Below are positions 1-9,115 of a stretch of 64,000 nucleotides of DNA, piece by piece (within the stretch, counting starts at the first letter, position 1; every line of letters starts with the position of its first letter). The notes beneath the pieces are model-generated. The model did no database searches and was not told the DNA's origin. It worked only from the letters and a program-made list of their open reading frames with translations. The stretch is from Zoogloeaceae bacterium (lineage in GTDB: Bacteria; Pseudomonadota; Gammaproteobacteria; Burkholderiales; Rhodocyclaceae). The position numbers were made by a program, and so were the translations under genes. The DNA lies in the NCBI GenBank assembly GCA_031256795.1, contig JAIRPW010000022.1:1-64000 (forward strand), written 5' to 3'.

Positions 1-170
1 TCATCGCCAGTGAGCGATTTGTAGTGCTTCTGAAACGCCTCGTTATAAGCGCGGTAAAGCTCGCGGGTGGGGTCGTAGGAGACATTCAGCAGTTCGTAGG
101 AAGCGGCATGGGCTGCGGCAGAGAGAATCCCCGCGCTCAGAATGCTTAGAAATCGTAGTGAGAGTGACAT
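1..170 (-). CDS. sbp: Sulfate ABC transporter substrate-binding protein (5' part only)
   Basis: Only the first 56 codons lie in the window; the gene runs off the left edge. A Sec signal peptide of about 22 residues ends in AHA-A. The mature protein begins YELLNVSYDPTRELY, the characteristic N-terminus of periplasmic sulfate/thiosulfate-binding proteins (Sbp/CysP), which deliver sulfate to the CysTWA importer. The ATG at 168-170 is preceded by GGAGA. Sbp and CysP cannot be told apart from this fragment. Confidence 0.85.
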   Translation of the reverse strand, partial: MSLSLRFLSILSAGILSAAAHAASYELLNVSYDPTRELYRAYNEAFQKHYKSLTGD

Positions 171-354
171 GGCAATCTCCTTTCATGAGGGAAGTGAGAC
201 GTCAGTCTAGGCGGATTGCTTATGTTTTATAAGAATGAAAAAATATTTTGTTAGACTAAAATGACATAATATTCTGCATCACAAGCTGCGGCGTCTAAGT
301 ACGCAGGTTTTTGGATTGCGTAAGCAAGGATACAGCTCTGTAAACTGGGCAAAG
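171..354. other. Intergenic region, probable sbp promoter
   Basis: AT-rich non-coding stretch between the sbp start and the tRNA terminator. On the minus strand it contains runs such as TTCTTATAAAACATAAGC that resemble the A/T-rich regions upstream of CysB-controlled genes. No clean -35/-10 pair could be assigned, so the promoter is an inference from position. Confidence 0.35.
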
Positions 355-387
355 AAAAACCCCAAACCTGCATGGTTTGGGGTTTTT
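355..387 (-). terminator. Rho-independent terminator (symmetrical, could act on both strands)
   Basis: Perfect inverted repeat CCCCAAACC / GGTTTGGGG around a 5-base loop, flanked by an A-run on the left and a T-run on the right. On the minus strand it lies directly after the CCA end of the tRNA gene and should end its transcript. Confidence 0.85.
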
Positions 388-389
388 GT

Positions 390-468
<79 letters not shown>

Positions 469-510
469 GCTAAAACAACGCGCGAAGCGGCAACCCGGTC
501 TCGCGCCCTC

Positions 511-3105
511 TCAATTGATATAGCTTTCAACGAAGCTGCGCAACTTCTCTGAACGGCTGGGGTGACGCAATTTACGCAGCGCCTTGGCTTCAATTTGCCG
601 AATACGTTCCCGCGTGACGTCAAACTGTTTGCCGACTTCTTCCAGTGTGTGATCCGTGCTCATTTCCACCCCGAAACGCATTCGCAGCACCTTGGCTTCC
701 CGTTGCGTGAGCGTATTGAGAATTTCCTCCATGACTTCACGCAAACTGGAATAGAAGGCGGAATCTTGCGGAGACAAGGTTACGGTGTCCTCGATGAAAT
801 CCCCCAGATGCGAATCTTCGTCATCCCCAATCGGCGTTTCCATTGAAATCGGCTCTTTGGCGATCTTCATGATTTTGCGCACCTTCTCTTCGGGCATTTC
901 CATCCGCTGCGCCAGCGTGACCGGATCCGGCTCCAGCCCCGTCTCCTGCAAAATCTGCCGACTGATTCGGTTCATCTTGTTGATGGTTTCAATCATATGC
1001 ACCGGAATCCGAATCGTGCGCGCCTGATCCGCAATGGAACGGGTAATGGCCTGACGAATCCACCAGGTGGCATATGTGGAAAATTTGTACCCCCGTCGGT
1101 ATTCAAACTTATCCACCGCCTTCATCAGGCCAATATTGCCCTCCTGAATCAAGTCCAGAAACTGTAGGCCGCGGTTCGTATATTTCTTGGCGATAGAAAT
1201 CACCAGGCGCAAATTGGCTTCCGTCATTTCCCGCTTTGCGTGCCGTGCCTTCGCTTCTCCGCTGCTCATTTTCCGGTAAATGTCCTTCAGCTCTTTCAGC
1301 GACAAGCCAATCCGGTTTTGCAAGTCAATCAGCTGCTGCTGCGCCTCGCGAATGTCTGGGGCGTTCCTCCCCAGAATTTCCGCATATCCCTTCCCACTGC
1401 GGGAGGTAGCGGCAATCTCTTTATCCACCCAGGCCAGATTGCTTTCATTGCCCGCAAAACTTTTCAGGAACGCTTCGCGCGGCATACGCACCTTATGTAC
1501 GCAGATGTGCTGAATGTGCCGCTCAGACGCGCGCACACCGTCAATCATCGTCCGCACACTGCCGCAAAATCGCTCAATCGTGCGCGAAGTAAACCGGATA
1601 TACAGCAACTCTTCGCTGATCCGCCGTTGCAGATCAAGATAAGCCTTGTCCTGCGATCCTTTGCGGCGCAGCGTCTTGACCATTTGCTCATAGGCTGCGC
1701 GAATTCGGCCAAAGCGTTCCAGCGCATCCGCTTTCAGCTGCGCCAAGGACGCCGACGCCGCTCTGTTTGCGGCGTCTTCATCTCCTTCTTCCGCCGCCCC
1801 AGATTCTTCCTCGGCTTCCTCAACGCCGCTCAGAGCGGCCGTTTCAGCGGCTTCTGGAATACTTGAGTCCACCAGGCCGTCAATCAGCTCATCAATGCGA
1901 ATTTCATCCTTGCGCACCCGCTCGGCCATATCCAAAATTTCAACAATCGTTGTGGGGCAAGCGGAAATCGCTTGCACCATATGCTTTAAGCCATCTTCAA
2001 TGCGCTTGGCAATCTCAATTTCCCCCTCGCGCGTCAGCAATTCCACGGTTCCCATCTCGCGCATATACATCCGCACCGGGTCGGTCGTCCGGCCAAACTC
2101 GGAATCTACAGTGGACAGGGCTTGCTCCGCCTGCTCCTCCATTTCCTCATCATCTGCCGTAGTGACGGCGGCGTCATCCATCAACAGGTTTTCGGCGGCG
2201 GGCGCTTCCTCAAAAACCTTGATGTTCATATCATTAAAATAACTGATGAACGACTCAATTCGCTCGGCGTCTACCATGTCGTCCGGCAAATGATCGTTGA
2301 TTTCCGCATGCGTCAGGTAGCCCCGCTCTTTGCCTTGACGAATCAATTCCTTTAGACGCATCTTGCGGGTTTCTGCATCCATTTCCGGCTTGGCCGCGCC
2401 GGCGTCCAGAATTTTTGCCGCTCCTTTGAGCTGCTTATTTTTCGAGACCCGTACCTTACCCTTTAAAGGCGCGGCTTTTTCCGCTGGCTCTTCTGTCGCG
2501 GCGGCGGGCGCGGGAATTTCTTTCTTTTTGACTGCTTTTGCAGTTGGTTTTCCTCCGCTTTTTTCTTTGGGTACGACGGGTTTATCCGCTTTTGTCGTTG
2601 GGACGCCTTCAGCTTTCCTGGCGGCAGCGGCTCTGCCAGCTTTTGCTGTTGCTTTGCCTTTGTCCGCTTTCGCGGAAGCTGCTTTTTTGGGCGCGCCCGC
2701 TTCGGCGGAAACCGAAGATACAGGCGTTACGGCGTTTTTCGCGTTCGCTTTGCTTGCGGCGGTTTTGACGGTCGCCGTTTTTCCGGGCGCGGCAGGATTA
2801 CCCGTTTTTACGGAGGGCTTGCTGGCGTTTTTGGAGGCGGAGGCTTTTGTGGCTTTGGCAACGGGCTTTGCAACAGCTTTGCTGGCTGCGGATTTTTCTT
2901 CTTTCATGGAGGCGTTTTTTTTGCCGCTGATTTGTTTGTCCTCTTTAGCGCTGTCCGCAGCTTTTCTGGAAGTCCTTGCTTCCTTTTTATTTGCTTCTTC
3001 TCTCGTTTTAGAAAGCGCGTCCTTTTTCGCGCGAGGCGTGACGCCAGCGCCAGAGTCGACAATCGGCGTCCTTTTCACAGGTTCATCGATTTTGTTCTTG
3101 GCCAT
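511..3105 (-). CDS. rpoD: RNA polymerase primary sigma factor (sigma-70) with long basic N-terminal extension
   Basis: Primary sigma factor directing RNA polymerase to housekeeping promoters. Of 864 residues, the first ~235 are a low-complexity Lys/Ala/Ser-rich extension absent from the 613-residue E. coli protein. Region 1.1 follows at about 245-305, then region 1.2 ([11 protein letters not shown], about 340-370) and the acidic non-conserved region. Region 2 is at about 620-695, with [18 protein letters not shown] and the -10-reading [10 protein letters not shown]. Region 4 ends the protein with the helix-turn-helix [18 protein letters not shown]. The ATG is preceded by AAGGAGG. It is the last gene of the rpsU-yqeY-dnaG-rpoD operon, 67 bp after dnaG. 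Extended N-termini of this type are common in betaproteobacteria; their function is unclear. Confidence 0.97.
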   Translation of the reverse strand: MAKNKIDEPVKRTPIVDSGAGVTPRAKKDALSKTREEANKKEARTSRKAADSAKEDKQISGKKNASMKEEKSAASKAVAKPVAKATKASASKNASKPSVKTGNPAAPGKTATVKTAASKANAKNAVTPVSSVSAEAGAPKKAASAKADKGKATAKAGRAAAARKAEGVPTTKADKPVVPKEKSGGKPTAKAVKKKEIPAPAAATEEPAEKAAPLKGKVRVSKNKQLKGAAKILDAGAAKPEMDAETRKMRLKELIRQGKERGYLTHAEINDHLPDDMVDAERIESFISYFNDMNIKVFEEAPAAENLLMDDAAVTTADDEEMEEQAEQALSTVDSEFGRTTDPVRMYMREMGTVELLTREGEIEIAKRIEDGLKHMVQAISACPTTIVEILDMAERVRKDEIRIDELIDGLVDSSIPEAAETAALSGVEEAEEESGAAEEGDEDAANRAASASLAQLKADALERFGRIRAAYEQMVKTLRRKGSQDKAYLDLQRRISEELLYIRFTSRTIERFCGSVRTMIDGVRASERHIQHICVHKVRMPREAFLKSFAGNESNLAWVDKEIAATSRSGKGYAEILGRNAPDIREAQQQLIDLQNRIGLSLKELKDIYRKMSSGEAKARHAKREMTEANLRLVISIAKKYTNRGLQFLDLIQEGNIGLMKAVDKFEYRRGYKFSTYATWWIRQAITRSIADQARTIRIPVHMIETINKMNRISRQILQETGLEPDPVTLAQRMEMPEEKVRKIMKIAKEPISMETPIGDDEDSHLGDFIEDTVTLSPQDSAFYSSLREVMEEILNTLTQREAKVLRMRFGVEMSTDHTLEEVGKQFDVTRERIRQIEAKALRKLRHPSRSEKLRSFVESYIN

Positions 3106-3172
3106 ATTCCATCCTCCTTTTCATTGGAAGCGAAAATTCTCTATTATACCATATTTTAAATATTTTCCCATA

Positions 3173-4915
3173 TCAATTTTCCTGTCTTGTCAACAGGGTA
3201 AGATATTGCGCCTTTTCTTCTGCGCTCAAGCCCGATACTCCGAAGAGCCGCGCTTTTTCCTGCAAATCGGAAAACCCCGCGCCGCGCGCTTCTTCCGCAA
3301 AACGTATCAGCACGTCTTCGAATTCCTTCTCCTGTTCGTCCAGAATCTCTTGCTCCGCAGGGCCGCGCATGAGTTCGTCAGACTGCGCTTCGACAAAAAA
3401 CATTTCCAGCGGATGTCCGCGCAAACGCTCCATGATCTGCGCAAGATTAGAATCCGGAGGCAGGCCGGGAAGAATTTCCGCCAAAACTGTCAGCGCGTCC
3501 CGCTCGGCGCCAGGCGGCATTTTTTCCAGCGGAATTCTCTTGACCCGTTCAGGCTGGCACAGCGCCAAACGCAGCAAGCGGCGCGAAAGCGACGGCGGTA
3601 CTCGTTTCGGTTTTTTCGGTTGCGGGGGCGTATATCCGCGAATGCCGCATAAACGTTCAACTTCTGCCTGTGTCAGACCGCTTTCGTTTGCCAAACGCTT
3701 TACCATCTGCAAACGCAAAGACGGCGCGGCAAGGCGCGCGAGCAAAGGCTTGGCTTCCGTAATGAGCCGCGCGCGCCCTTCCGCGCTTGCCAAATCGCAG
3801 TGTTTCTTGATTTCAAAAATAAGGTAATCCGAAAGTGGCGTCGCTTTTCGGATGAAACGCAAAAACGCCTCCTTGCCTTCTTGCCGCACAAAACTGTCTG
3901 GGTCTTCCGACTCCGGTAAAAAAGCAAAGGCGACGGACTTGTTGTCCGGCAAAAAGTCCAGCGTATTTTCCAGTGCGCGCCAGGCTGCCTTGCGCCCCGC
4001 CGCGTCGCCGTCAAAACAAAAGACCACGCTGTCCACCTGGCGTAGCAGCTTTTGCGCGTGCTGTGGCGTAGTCGCGGTTCCCAACGTCGCTAGCGCGTTG
4101 CTTATACCGTGCTGTGCCAGAGCGACTACGTCCATGTACCCTTCCACCACGATAGCGAGATTTTCGTCTCGTAGCGCTTGTCGTGCCTGCGGCAAGCCAA
4201 ACAGCTCGCGCCCTTTCTCAAATAGCGGCGTTTCCGGAGAATTTAGATATTTTGGCGTTCCCTCGCCAATTACGCGCCCGCCAAAACCAATGACTTCCCC
4301 TTTCGCGCCAATAATGGGGAACATGACGCGATCTCGAAAACGATCATAGCGTCGCCCGTTCTCGCTCTCCAGCGCCAGCCCCGCTTGCACAAGCTCCGCG
4401 CGTTCATAGTCTGGAAAAATGGCTTTTAGATTCTGCCAACCATCCGGCGCATAACCCAAGCCAAACCGTGCCGCCACTTCGCCGCTTAGACCGCGCGCCT
4501 TTAAATATTTTTTTGCTTTCTCACTTTTTTTCAGCGACTCTTTATAAAAATTCCATGCTATCGCCATTATGGAATGAAGCGTGCGCCAGTCATTGCCCGG
4601 TTTTTTGCCCTCGATTCCTTCGCGCGTGTCAGGAACGGGAAGTCCTGCTGCCGAAGCCAGTTCCTTGATGGCGTCAACAAACCCCAGACCTTGATATTCC
4701 ATGAGAAAACCGATGGCAGTGCCGTGCGCTCCGCAGCCAAAGCAATGGTAAAACTGCTTGGCGGGACTCACCGTGAAAGAAGGCGTTTTTTCACTGTGAA
4801 ACGGACAGCAGGCCATATAGTTCGCGCCTGCTTTTTTCAGACGTACATGCCGATCAATCAGGTCAACAATGTCGACTCTGGCCAATACCTCATGAATGAA
4901 AGATTCAGGAATCAT
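3173..4915 (-). CDS. dnaG: DNA primase
   Basis: Makes RNA primers at the replication fork. 580 residues, the usual size. The N-terminal CHC2 zinc ribbon (CCPFH...CFGCG, about 36-65) binds DNA. The Toprim catalytic core follows at about 255-340, with VVEGYMDVVALAQHG and the acidic FCFDGDAAGR. A C-terminal region of about 130 residues corresponds to the DnaB-interacting domain. It lies 51 bp downstream of the yqeY-like gene and upstream of rpoD, the classic macromolecular synthesis order. The start has no clear Shine-Dalgarno sequence, which suggests low or coupled translation, as is common for dnaG. Confidence 0.97.
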   Translation of the reverse strand: MIPESFIHEVLARVDIVDLIDRHVRLKKAGANYMACCPFHSEKTPSFTVSPAKQFYHCFGCGAHGTAIGFLMEYQGLGFVDAIKELASAAGLPVPDTREGIEGKKPGNDWRTLHSIMAIAWNFYKESLKKSEKAKKYLKARGLSGEVAARFGLGYAPDGWQNLKAIFPDYERAELVQAGLALESENGRRYDRFRDRVMFPIIGAKGEVIGFGGRVIGEGTPKYLNSPETPLFEKGRELFGLPQARQALRDENLAIVVEGYMDVVALAQHGISNALATLGTATTPQHAQKLLRQVDSVVFCFDGDAAGRKAAWRALENTLDFLPDNKSVAFAFLPESEDPDSFVRQEGKEAFLRFIRKATPLSDYLIFEIKKHCDLASAEGRARLITEAKPLLARLAAPSLRLQMVKRLANESGLTQAEVERLCGIRGYTPPQPKKPKRVPPSLSRRLLRLALCQPERVKRIPLEKMPPGAERDALTVLAEILPGLPPDSNLAQIMERLRGHPLEMFFVEAQSDELMRGPAEQEILDEQEKEFEDVLIRFAEEARGAGFSDLQEKARLFGVSGLSAEEKAQYLTLLTRQEN

Positions 4916-4966
4916 GCGGTCAAGAGTACATTTTGGCGCGGCGCCTGCCGCGCCAAAACGCTCCGG

Positions 4967-5413
4967 CTATCCTAAGCGTATCCTGACCAATTTGGAAACT
5001 TCTGACATGTCGGCTTTTCCCGCGAGACGGGATTTTAAAAGCGCCATCAGCTTTCCCATTTCGGCAATGCCTGTCACGCCCAATTCAGCAATGGCGTCAT
5101 TGATCACAGAGGTAATCGCTTCCGCATTCATCATTTCCGGAAGATAAGTTGATAATACGGCCATCTCCGCGCGTTCCCGCGCCGCTAAATCCGTGCGTCC
5201 CGCCGCTTCAAATTGCCCCAGGCTTTCCGCGCGCTGTTTCATCATTTTCTGGAGCACAGCCACGATCTGATCATCGGAAAGCTCGGTAAGAAGATCATCC
5301 ACTTCTTTTTGCCGGATGGCAGCCAGCGCGAGGCGGATCGTGCCCAAGCGTTCTTTTTCTCCCGCTTTTAGGGCGGCGTTCATGTCATCGCGCAAACGTA
5401 TTTTCAAACTCAT
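4967..5413 (-). CDS. yqeY: GatB/YqeY domain protein
   Basis: 148 residues, a stand-alone member of the YqeY family related to the C-terminal tRNA-binding domain of the GatB amidotransferase subunit. Typical features are the start MSLKIRLRDDMNAALKAG and the middle motif TDLAARERAEMAVLSTYLP. Its exact role is not established; binding to charged tRNA has been suggested from the GatB relationship. The ATG has a good GAGGAG site. The gene lies between rpsU and dnaG, a common betaproteobacterial arrangement, behind a hairpin that may reduce read-through from rpsU. Confidence 0.92.
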   Translation of the reverse strand: MSLKIRLRDDMNAALKAGEKERLGTIRLALAAIRQKEVDDLLTELSDDQIVAVLQKMMKQRAESLGQFEAAGRTDLAARERAEMAVLSTYLPEMMNAEAITSVINDAIAELGVTGIAEMGKLMALLKSRLAGKADMSEVSKLVRIRLG

Positions 5414-5430
5414 AAAAGCTCCTCAAAGGG

Positions 5431-5468
5431 GAAAGCCGCCGATTCTTGCAAAGAAAACGGCGGCTTTC
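5431..5468 (-). terminator. Hairpin between rpsU and yqeY, possible attenuating terminator
   Basis: Perfect 11-bp inverted repeat (GAAAGCCGCCG / CGGCGGCTTTC) in the gap after rpsU on the transcribed minus strand. It is followed by a weak pyrimidine run (CCCCTTT) rather than a pure T-run, so it may be a leaky terminator. E. coli has a partial terminator between rpsU and dnaG that lowers primase expression; the same role is inferred here. Confidence 0.6.
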
Positions 5469-5523
5469 AATTGATCCCTGACGCGCGGAACGTATCGGGA
5501 AAGCGTGGCTCCACGCGCCAAAA

Positions 5524-5736
5524 TCAGTACAGCTTGGGTGGCAGAGTCATGCTGCGCAAGCGCTTGTGATGCCGTTTGACTGCGGCGGCCGCCTTGCGTT
5601 TGCGCTCTGCGGTCGGTTTTTCGTAAAACTCGCGCGCGCGCAGTTCGGTCAGCAAACCAGTCTTTTCGACAGAGCGTTTGAAACGGCGAATCGCTACCTC
5701 AAACGGCTCGTTTTCTTTGACGCGAATGCTCGGCAT
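5524..5736 (-). CDS. rpsU: 30S ribosomal protein S21 (bS21)
   Basis: 70 residues starting [19 protein letters not shown], with the basic C-terminus [16 protein letters not shown] typical of S21, a small-subunit protein near the anti-Shine-Dalgarno region of 16S rRNA. The start at 5736 is chosen because the strong ribosome site AAGGAGGTGATG ends two bases before it. An upstream in-frame ATG would overlap that site. It is the first gene of the macromolecular synthesis operon. Confidence 0.97.
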   Translation of the reverse strand: MPSIRVKENEPFEVAIRRFKRSVEKTGLLTELRAREFYEKPTAERKRKAAAAVKRHHKRLRSMTLPPKLY

Positions 5737-5818
5737 ACCATCACCTCCTTTCAAATCGGCGGCGTATCAGGCGCGCCAACAAAATTTGTTTGTCCACGAT
5801 AAATTCTTAAGGGCGCAC

Positions 5819-5847
5819 ATTCTACGCATGAAGCCTGTTTTCGGCAA
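5819..5847 (-). promoter_or_regulatory. Sigma-70 promoter of the rpsU-yqeY-dnaG-rpoD operon
   Basis: On the minus strand TTGCCG (5842-5847) and TAGAAT (5819-5824) are separated by exactly 17 bp, close to the TTGACA-17-TATAAT consensus. The predicted transcript start is about 75 bp upstream of the rpsU ATG. Confidence 0.65.
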
Positions 5848-5864
5848 CCGTTGCGAAACCATCT

Positions 5865-6425
5865 TTACTCCAATGGAAGATAACGCACTTCCAGCACATC
5901 AATATCGCGCGGCCCGGATGGCGTCTGAAAGCGCAGACTATCGCCTTCTCGCGCTTTCAGAAGCGCGCGCGCAAGCGGCGATACCCAGCTGATACGCCCT
6001 CTTGAAACCTCGGCCTCGTCAATACCCACAATGGAGAACGTTTGTTCCGGCTCGCCATCAAAGCATAAGGTAACCGTCGCGCCAAAAAAAATTTGTTCAT
6101 TGCCTTCCTGTAACAACGGATCAATCACTTGCGCGTTTTCCAGACGCTTGCTCAAAAACCGGATGCGCCGATCAATTTCGCGCAGCCGCTTTTTCCCGTA
6201 GAGATAATCGCCGTTTTCGGAGCGATCCCCATTGCTGGCCGCCCAGGAAACCACTTCCACGACGCGAGGCCTTTCTTCCCGAATCAGGCGATCTTGCTCC
6301 GCCACAAGGCGCGCGTATCCGGCGGGCGTCATATAGTTCTTGCTGCCATGCGGCAACGCGGGAGCGGAAGAGGGTTCCTCTTCCGCATCCGATTCTGTCG
6401 TCTCTCGGGTGAAAGCCTTGCTCAT
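5865..6425 (-). CDS. greB: Transcription elongation factor GreB
   Basis: Rescues backtracked RNA polymerase by stimulating transcript cleavage through the secondary channel. 186 residues from MSKAFTRET, the standard GreB start. The N-terminal coiled coil carries NGDRSENGDYLYGKKRLREID, containing the conserved acidic tip (DRSENGDY). The C-terminal FKBP-like domain ends DIDVLEVRYLPLE. Residues 20-35 form an acidic insert (about DAEEEPSSAP) not seen in E. coli. The reading frame extends 19 codons upstream, but into the terminator of the preceding gene, so the internal ATG is preferred. Confidence 0.93.
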   Translation of the reverse strand: MSKAFTRETTESDAEEEPSSAPALPHGSKNYMTPAGYARLVAEQDRLIREERPRVVEVVSWAASNGDRSENGDYLYGKKRLREIDRRIRFLSKRLENAQVIDPLLQEGNEQIFFGATVTLCFDGEPEQTFSIVGIDEAEVSRGRISWVSPLARALLKAREGDSLRFQTPSGPRDIDVLEVRYLPLE

Positions 6426-6435
6426 GGCGGATACA

Positions 6436-6471
6436 AAAATAAAGCGCGGACGGCTTTTGCGCCGTCCGCGC
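6436..6471 (-). terminator. Terminator after the cytochrome c gene
   Basis: Perfect 11-bp stem GCGCGGACGGC / GCCGTCCGCGC with a 6-base loop. On the minus strand it is followed by TTTATTTTTG. It lies just after the cytochrome gene and before greB. Confidence 0.85.
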
Positions 6472-6487
6472 GGGATACGCAAAAAAA

Positions 6488-7120
6488 TCAGGGCAAACTG
6501 TTGAGATAGGCGGCGACCATTTCAATGTCAACATTCTTCAAGGAGGCGACCGCGCTGGACATCAGGGGGTCTTGTCTTTCGCCGCTTTTGTCGCGGTATC
6601 GGGTGACCGCTTTCACGATATATTCCTCGTGCTGCCCCGCCAGACGGGGGATGGTCTCGTTGCCGCGCGCGCGTTCGCCATGGCAGCGTTCGCAATGCTT
6701 GAGGAAAACCTGACGACCGCTGGCAACTCTGCCCGCGTCCGGCGTGCCGGGGCGCGGATTTTGGCTGGCGTAAAAAAGGGCGATCTGGATTTTTTCTTCT
6801 TCGGTCAGCGCCTTAATTAAGCCTTGCATAAAGGGGTCTTTGCGTTCCCCCGTGCCGAACTTGCGCGTTTGCACCAGAACATAATCAGGGTTTTGTCCGG
6901 CAAGATTAGGCACGTCTGCCAATTTGCTGACGCCGTTGCTGCCATGGCAGTTGACACAAAAGGAGGATGCTTTGCGTCCCGCGTCCTGCGCCATGCGCAG
7001 CGTGGCGGGGTCGGCGCTGACTGCGCGCAACCGCGCGTCTTCCGCCTGGGCGGCATGAGCGAAAAAGCCAAGCGCCATAAAACTTAACGCGACGCCAAAA
7101 ATATGCCAAAGTTTGTGCAT
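6488..7120 (-). CDS. Periplasmic dihaem cytochrome c (cytochrome c4-like)
   Basis: 210 residues with a signal peptide (hydrophobic core about 7-25, cleavage near AHAAQAE). There are two class I haem domains, CVNCH at about 55-59 and CERCH at about 143-147, each followed by conserved P-LAGQ segments and a distal Met region (DPFMQGL and DPLMSS). The two-domain plan and size fit cytochrome c4, an electron carrier to terminal oxidases. The ATG at 7120 is chosen because AAGGAG lies 7 bp upstream. Another ATG at 7159 overlaps the orn stop codon (ATGA) and would add 13 residues. Confidence 0.9.
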   Translation of the reverse strand: MHKLWHIFGVALSFMALGFFAHAAQAEDARLRAVSADPATLRMAQDAGRKASSFCVNCHGSNGVSKLADVPNLAGQNPDYVLVQTRKFGTGERKDPFMQGLIKALTEEEKIQIALFYASQNPRPGTPDAGRVASGRQVFLKHCERCHGERARGNETIPRLAGQHEEYIVKAVTRYRDKSGERQDPLMSSAVASLKNVDIEMVAAYLNSLP

Positions 7121-7155
7121 GAAAGCTCTCCTTGATGCGGTTTTCGTGTGCTGCG

Positions 7156-7701
7156 TCATACCCGAATAAAGTGTTCCCGGTAGTATTTTAATTCGTCAAT
7201 GGATTCGCGGATGTCTTCCAGCGCGACATGCGCGCCGCGCTTTTGGAATCCCTTGTGAATCTCTGGCCGCCAGCGCTTGCAAAGCTCTTTCAAGGTACTG
7301 ACGTCCAGATTGCGGTAGTGAAACCATTTTTCCAGGCGCGGCATATAGCGCGCCATGAAGCGGCGATCCTGGCCGATGGAATTGCCGCACATCGGCGAAG
7401 AATGCTCTGGAGCGAATTCTTGCACAAAGGATAGCGCCGCGTCTTCCACTTGTTCTTCGTTCAGTGTGGATGCGCGCGCGCGCGCAATCAGGCCAGAGCG
7501 GCCATGTGTTTTTTGATTCCATTCATCCATCGCGGCAAGCAATGCGTCAGACTGGTGTACGACCCAGACCGGAGACTCGGCCAATGTCACCAGATTTGTG
7601 TCTGTAACAATGATTGCCAGTTCCAGGATGCGGTCGCTGTCTGGTTGTAAGCCGGTCATTTCCATGTCCAGCCAGATGAGGTTTGTGGCGTCGCGCGCCA
7701 T
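7156..7701 (-). CDS. orn: Oligoribonuclease
   Basis: 3'-5' exoribonuclease that finishes RNA decay by degrading 2-5-nt oligoribonucleotides and pGpG. 181 residues, the usual length. DEDDh motifs are visible: Exo [11 protein letters not shown] near residue 10, Exo II with [10 protein letters not shown] in the middle, and Exo [21 protein letters not shown] near the C-terminus. An AGGAAAT site lies before the ATG. It is divergent from the Ste24-like protease gene and directly precedes the cytochrome gene. Confidence 0.96.
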   Translation of the reverse strand: MARDATNLIWLDMEMTGLQPDSDRILELAIIVTDTNLVTLAESPVWVVHQSDALLAAMDEWNQKTHGRSGLIARARASTLNEEQVEDAALSFVQEFAPEHSSPMCGNSIGQDRRFMARYMPRLEKWFHYRNLDVSTLKELCKRWRPEIHKGFQKRGAHVALEDIRESIDELKYYREHFIRV

Positions 7702-7816
7702 ATCATTTCCTGTGTCAATGATTTATTCTGTCCAATACTTCGCCATTTTCGCATAGCTTTCACGGTATATGAAAGCGCGAGAGCGTTCCGCAGTGTAACT
7801 TTTTGCTATTGTTTCT

Positions 7817-9097
7817 ATGTCCGCTCATTTTTTTGCCGTAACAACGGCGGTTGTTTTGCTTTCTGGGTTCTGGTTGCGGCTCTGGCTGGATGTTCGGCAG
7901 ACGCGGCATGTCGCGGCGCGGCGCGGCGCGGTGCCTGAATCTTTCGCGCGCCGCGTTCCGCTCGCCGCGCACCAAAAAGCGGCGGATTACGTGTGCGCCC
8001 GCATCGGCCTGGACCGTGTCTGTTTGACGCTGGATACTCTTTTTTTTATTGCGTTGACCTGGTGCGGTGGTCTGGCGGCGATTTACGCTTTCTGGGATGC
8101 GCGTTTTTCCGGGCTTCTTCTGGAGATGGCTTTTTTGGTCAGCGTCATCGGCCTGAATGCCGCCATTGACTTGCCGCTGGAAATTTACGCGACTTTTCGT
8201 CTGGAGGCGCATTTTGGTTTTAACCGTTCTACGCCGCGGCTGTTTTTTACGGACATGTTGCGCAATCTTTTTTTATTTTGTCTTTTTGGCTTGCCGCTTA
8301 TGGCGCTGGCGCTCTGGCTGATGCGCGCCGCCGGGTCGCTATGGTGGTTTTATCTTTGGCTTGTCTGGGTAAGTTTTAGTCTGGCAATGCTGATCGCGTA
8401 TCCGCTCTGGATCGCGCCCTGGTTCAACCGTTTTGACCCTTTGCCGTCCGGCGAGGCGCGTGATCGAATCGAAAATCTGCTTGCGCGCGGGCATTTTGCC
8501 GGACGCGATGTGTATGTTATGGACGGATCGCGTCGTTCGGGGCATGGCAATGCTTATTTTGCGGGGTTTGGCAAATCAAGGCGCATCGTCTTTTTTGATA
8601 CTCTGATTGCGCGTCTGACGCCGGGGGAAATTGAGGCGGTATTGGCGCATGAGCTGGGGCATTTTCATCATCGGCATATTCCCAAACGCATGGCGTTTAT
8701 CCTGCTGGGCGGATTGCTTGTGCTGGCGGCGCTGGACGCGCTTTTGCGCGCGCCATGGTTTTTCGAGGGGCTTGGGCTGCCGGCGGCGCAAACGGGCAGT
8801 TCGGCGATCGCGCTGGTGTTGTTTGCGCTGACGTTACCGTTGTACGCTTTTTTTCTTACGCCCTTGTTCAGCTATTTTTCCCGGCGCGACGAAGCTGAGG
8901 CGGACGCTTACGCGGCGCGGTTAAGTTCCGCGTCGGATTTGGCCTCGGCGCTGGTGCGGCTCTATGAGGATAACGCTGCGACCTTGACGCCGGACCCGTT
9001 GCATTCGCGCTTTTATGATTCCCATCCGCCAGCGGCGGAACGTGTGGAAAGACTGCTGACGCTCGCCGCTTTGCGCGCGCCGGAATCGGATACCTGA
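7817..9097 (+). CDS. Membrane-bound M48 (Ste24/CAAX protease 1-like) metalloprotease
   Basis: 426 residues with several hydrophobic segments (about 1-20, 70-90, 95-115, 150-175, 180-205, 295-315, 330-350). The zinc motif HELGH lies at about 278-282 and the downstream ligand segment DEAEADAYAA at about 355-365. This is the Ste24 plan of an intramembrane-chamber zinc protease. In bacteria without prenylated CAAX proteins the substrate is unknown; membrane-protein quality control is a reasonable inference. It sits between orn (divergent) and rsgA (18 bp downstream), a grouping common in betaproteobacteria. Confidence 0.92.
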   Translation: MSAHFFAVTTAVVLLSGFWLRLWLDVRQTRHVAARRGAVPESFARRVPLAAHQKAADYVCARIGLDRVCLTLDTLFFIALTWCGGLAAIYAFWDARFSGLLLEMAFLVSVIGLNAAIDLPLEIYATFRLEAHFGFNRSTPRLFFTDMLRNLFLFCLFGLPLMALALWLMRAAGSLWWFYLWLVWVSFSLAMLIAYPLWIAPWFNRFDPLPSGEARDRIENLLARGHFAGRDVYVMDGSRRSGHGNAYFAGFGKSRRIVFFDTLIARLTPGEIEAVLAHELGHFHHRHIPKRMAFILLGGLLVLAALDALLRAPWFFEGLGLPAAQTGSSAIALVLFALTLPLYAFFLTPLFSYFSRRDEAEADAYAARLSSASDLASALVRLYEDNAATLTPDPLHSRFYDSHPPAAERVERLLTLAALRAPESDT

Positions 9098-9115
9098 TAG
9101 GCGGTATTTTCGCGT

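Noticed and set aside
2363..3652. Long antisense reading frame (over 400 codons) across the rpoD 5' half
   Set aside because: It arises from the codon bias of the Lys/Ala-rich rpoD extension on the other strand; the translation is low-complexity and has no ribosome site.
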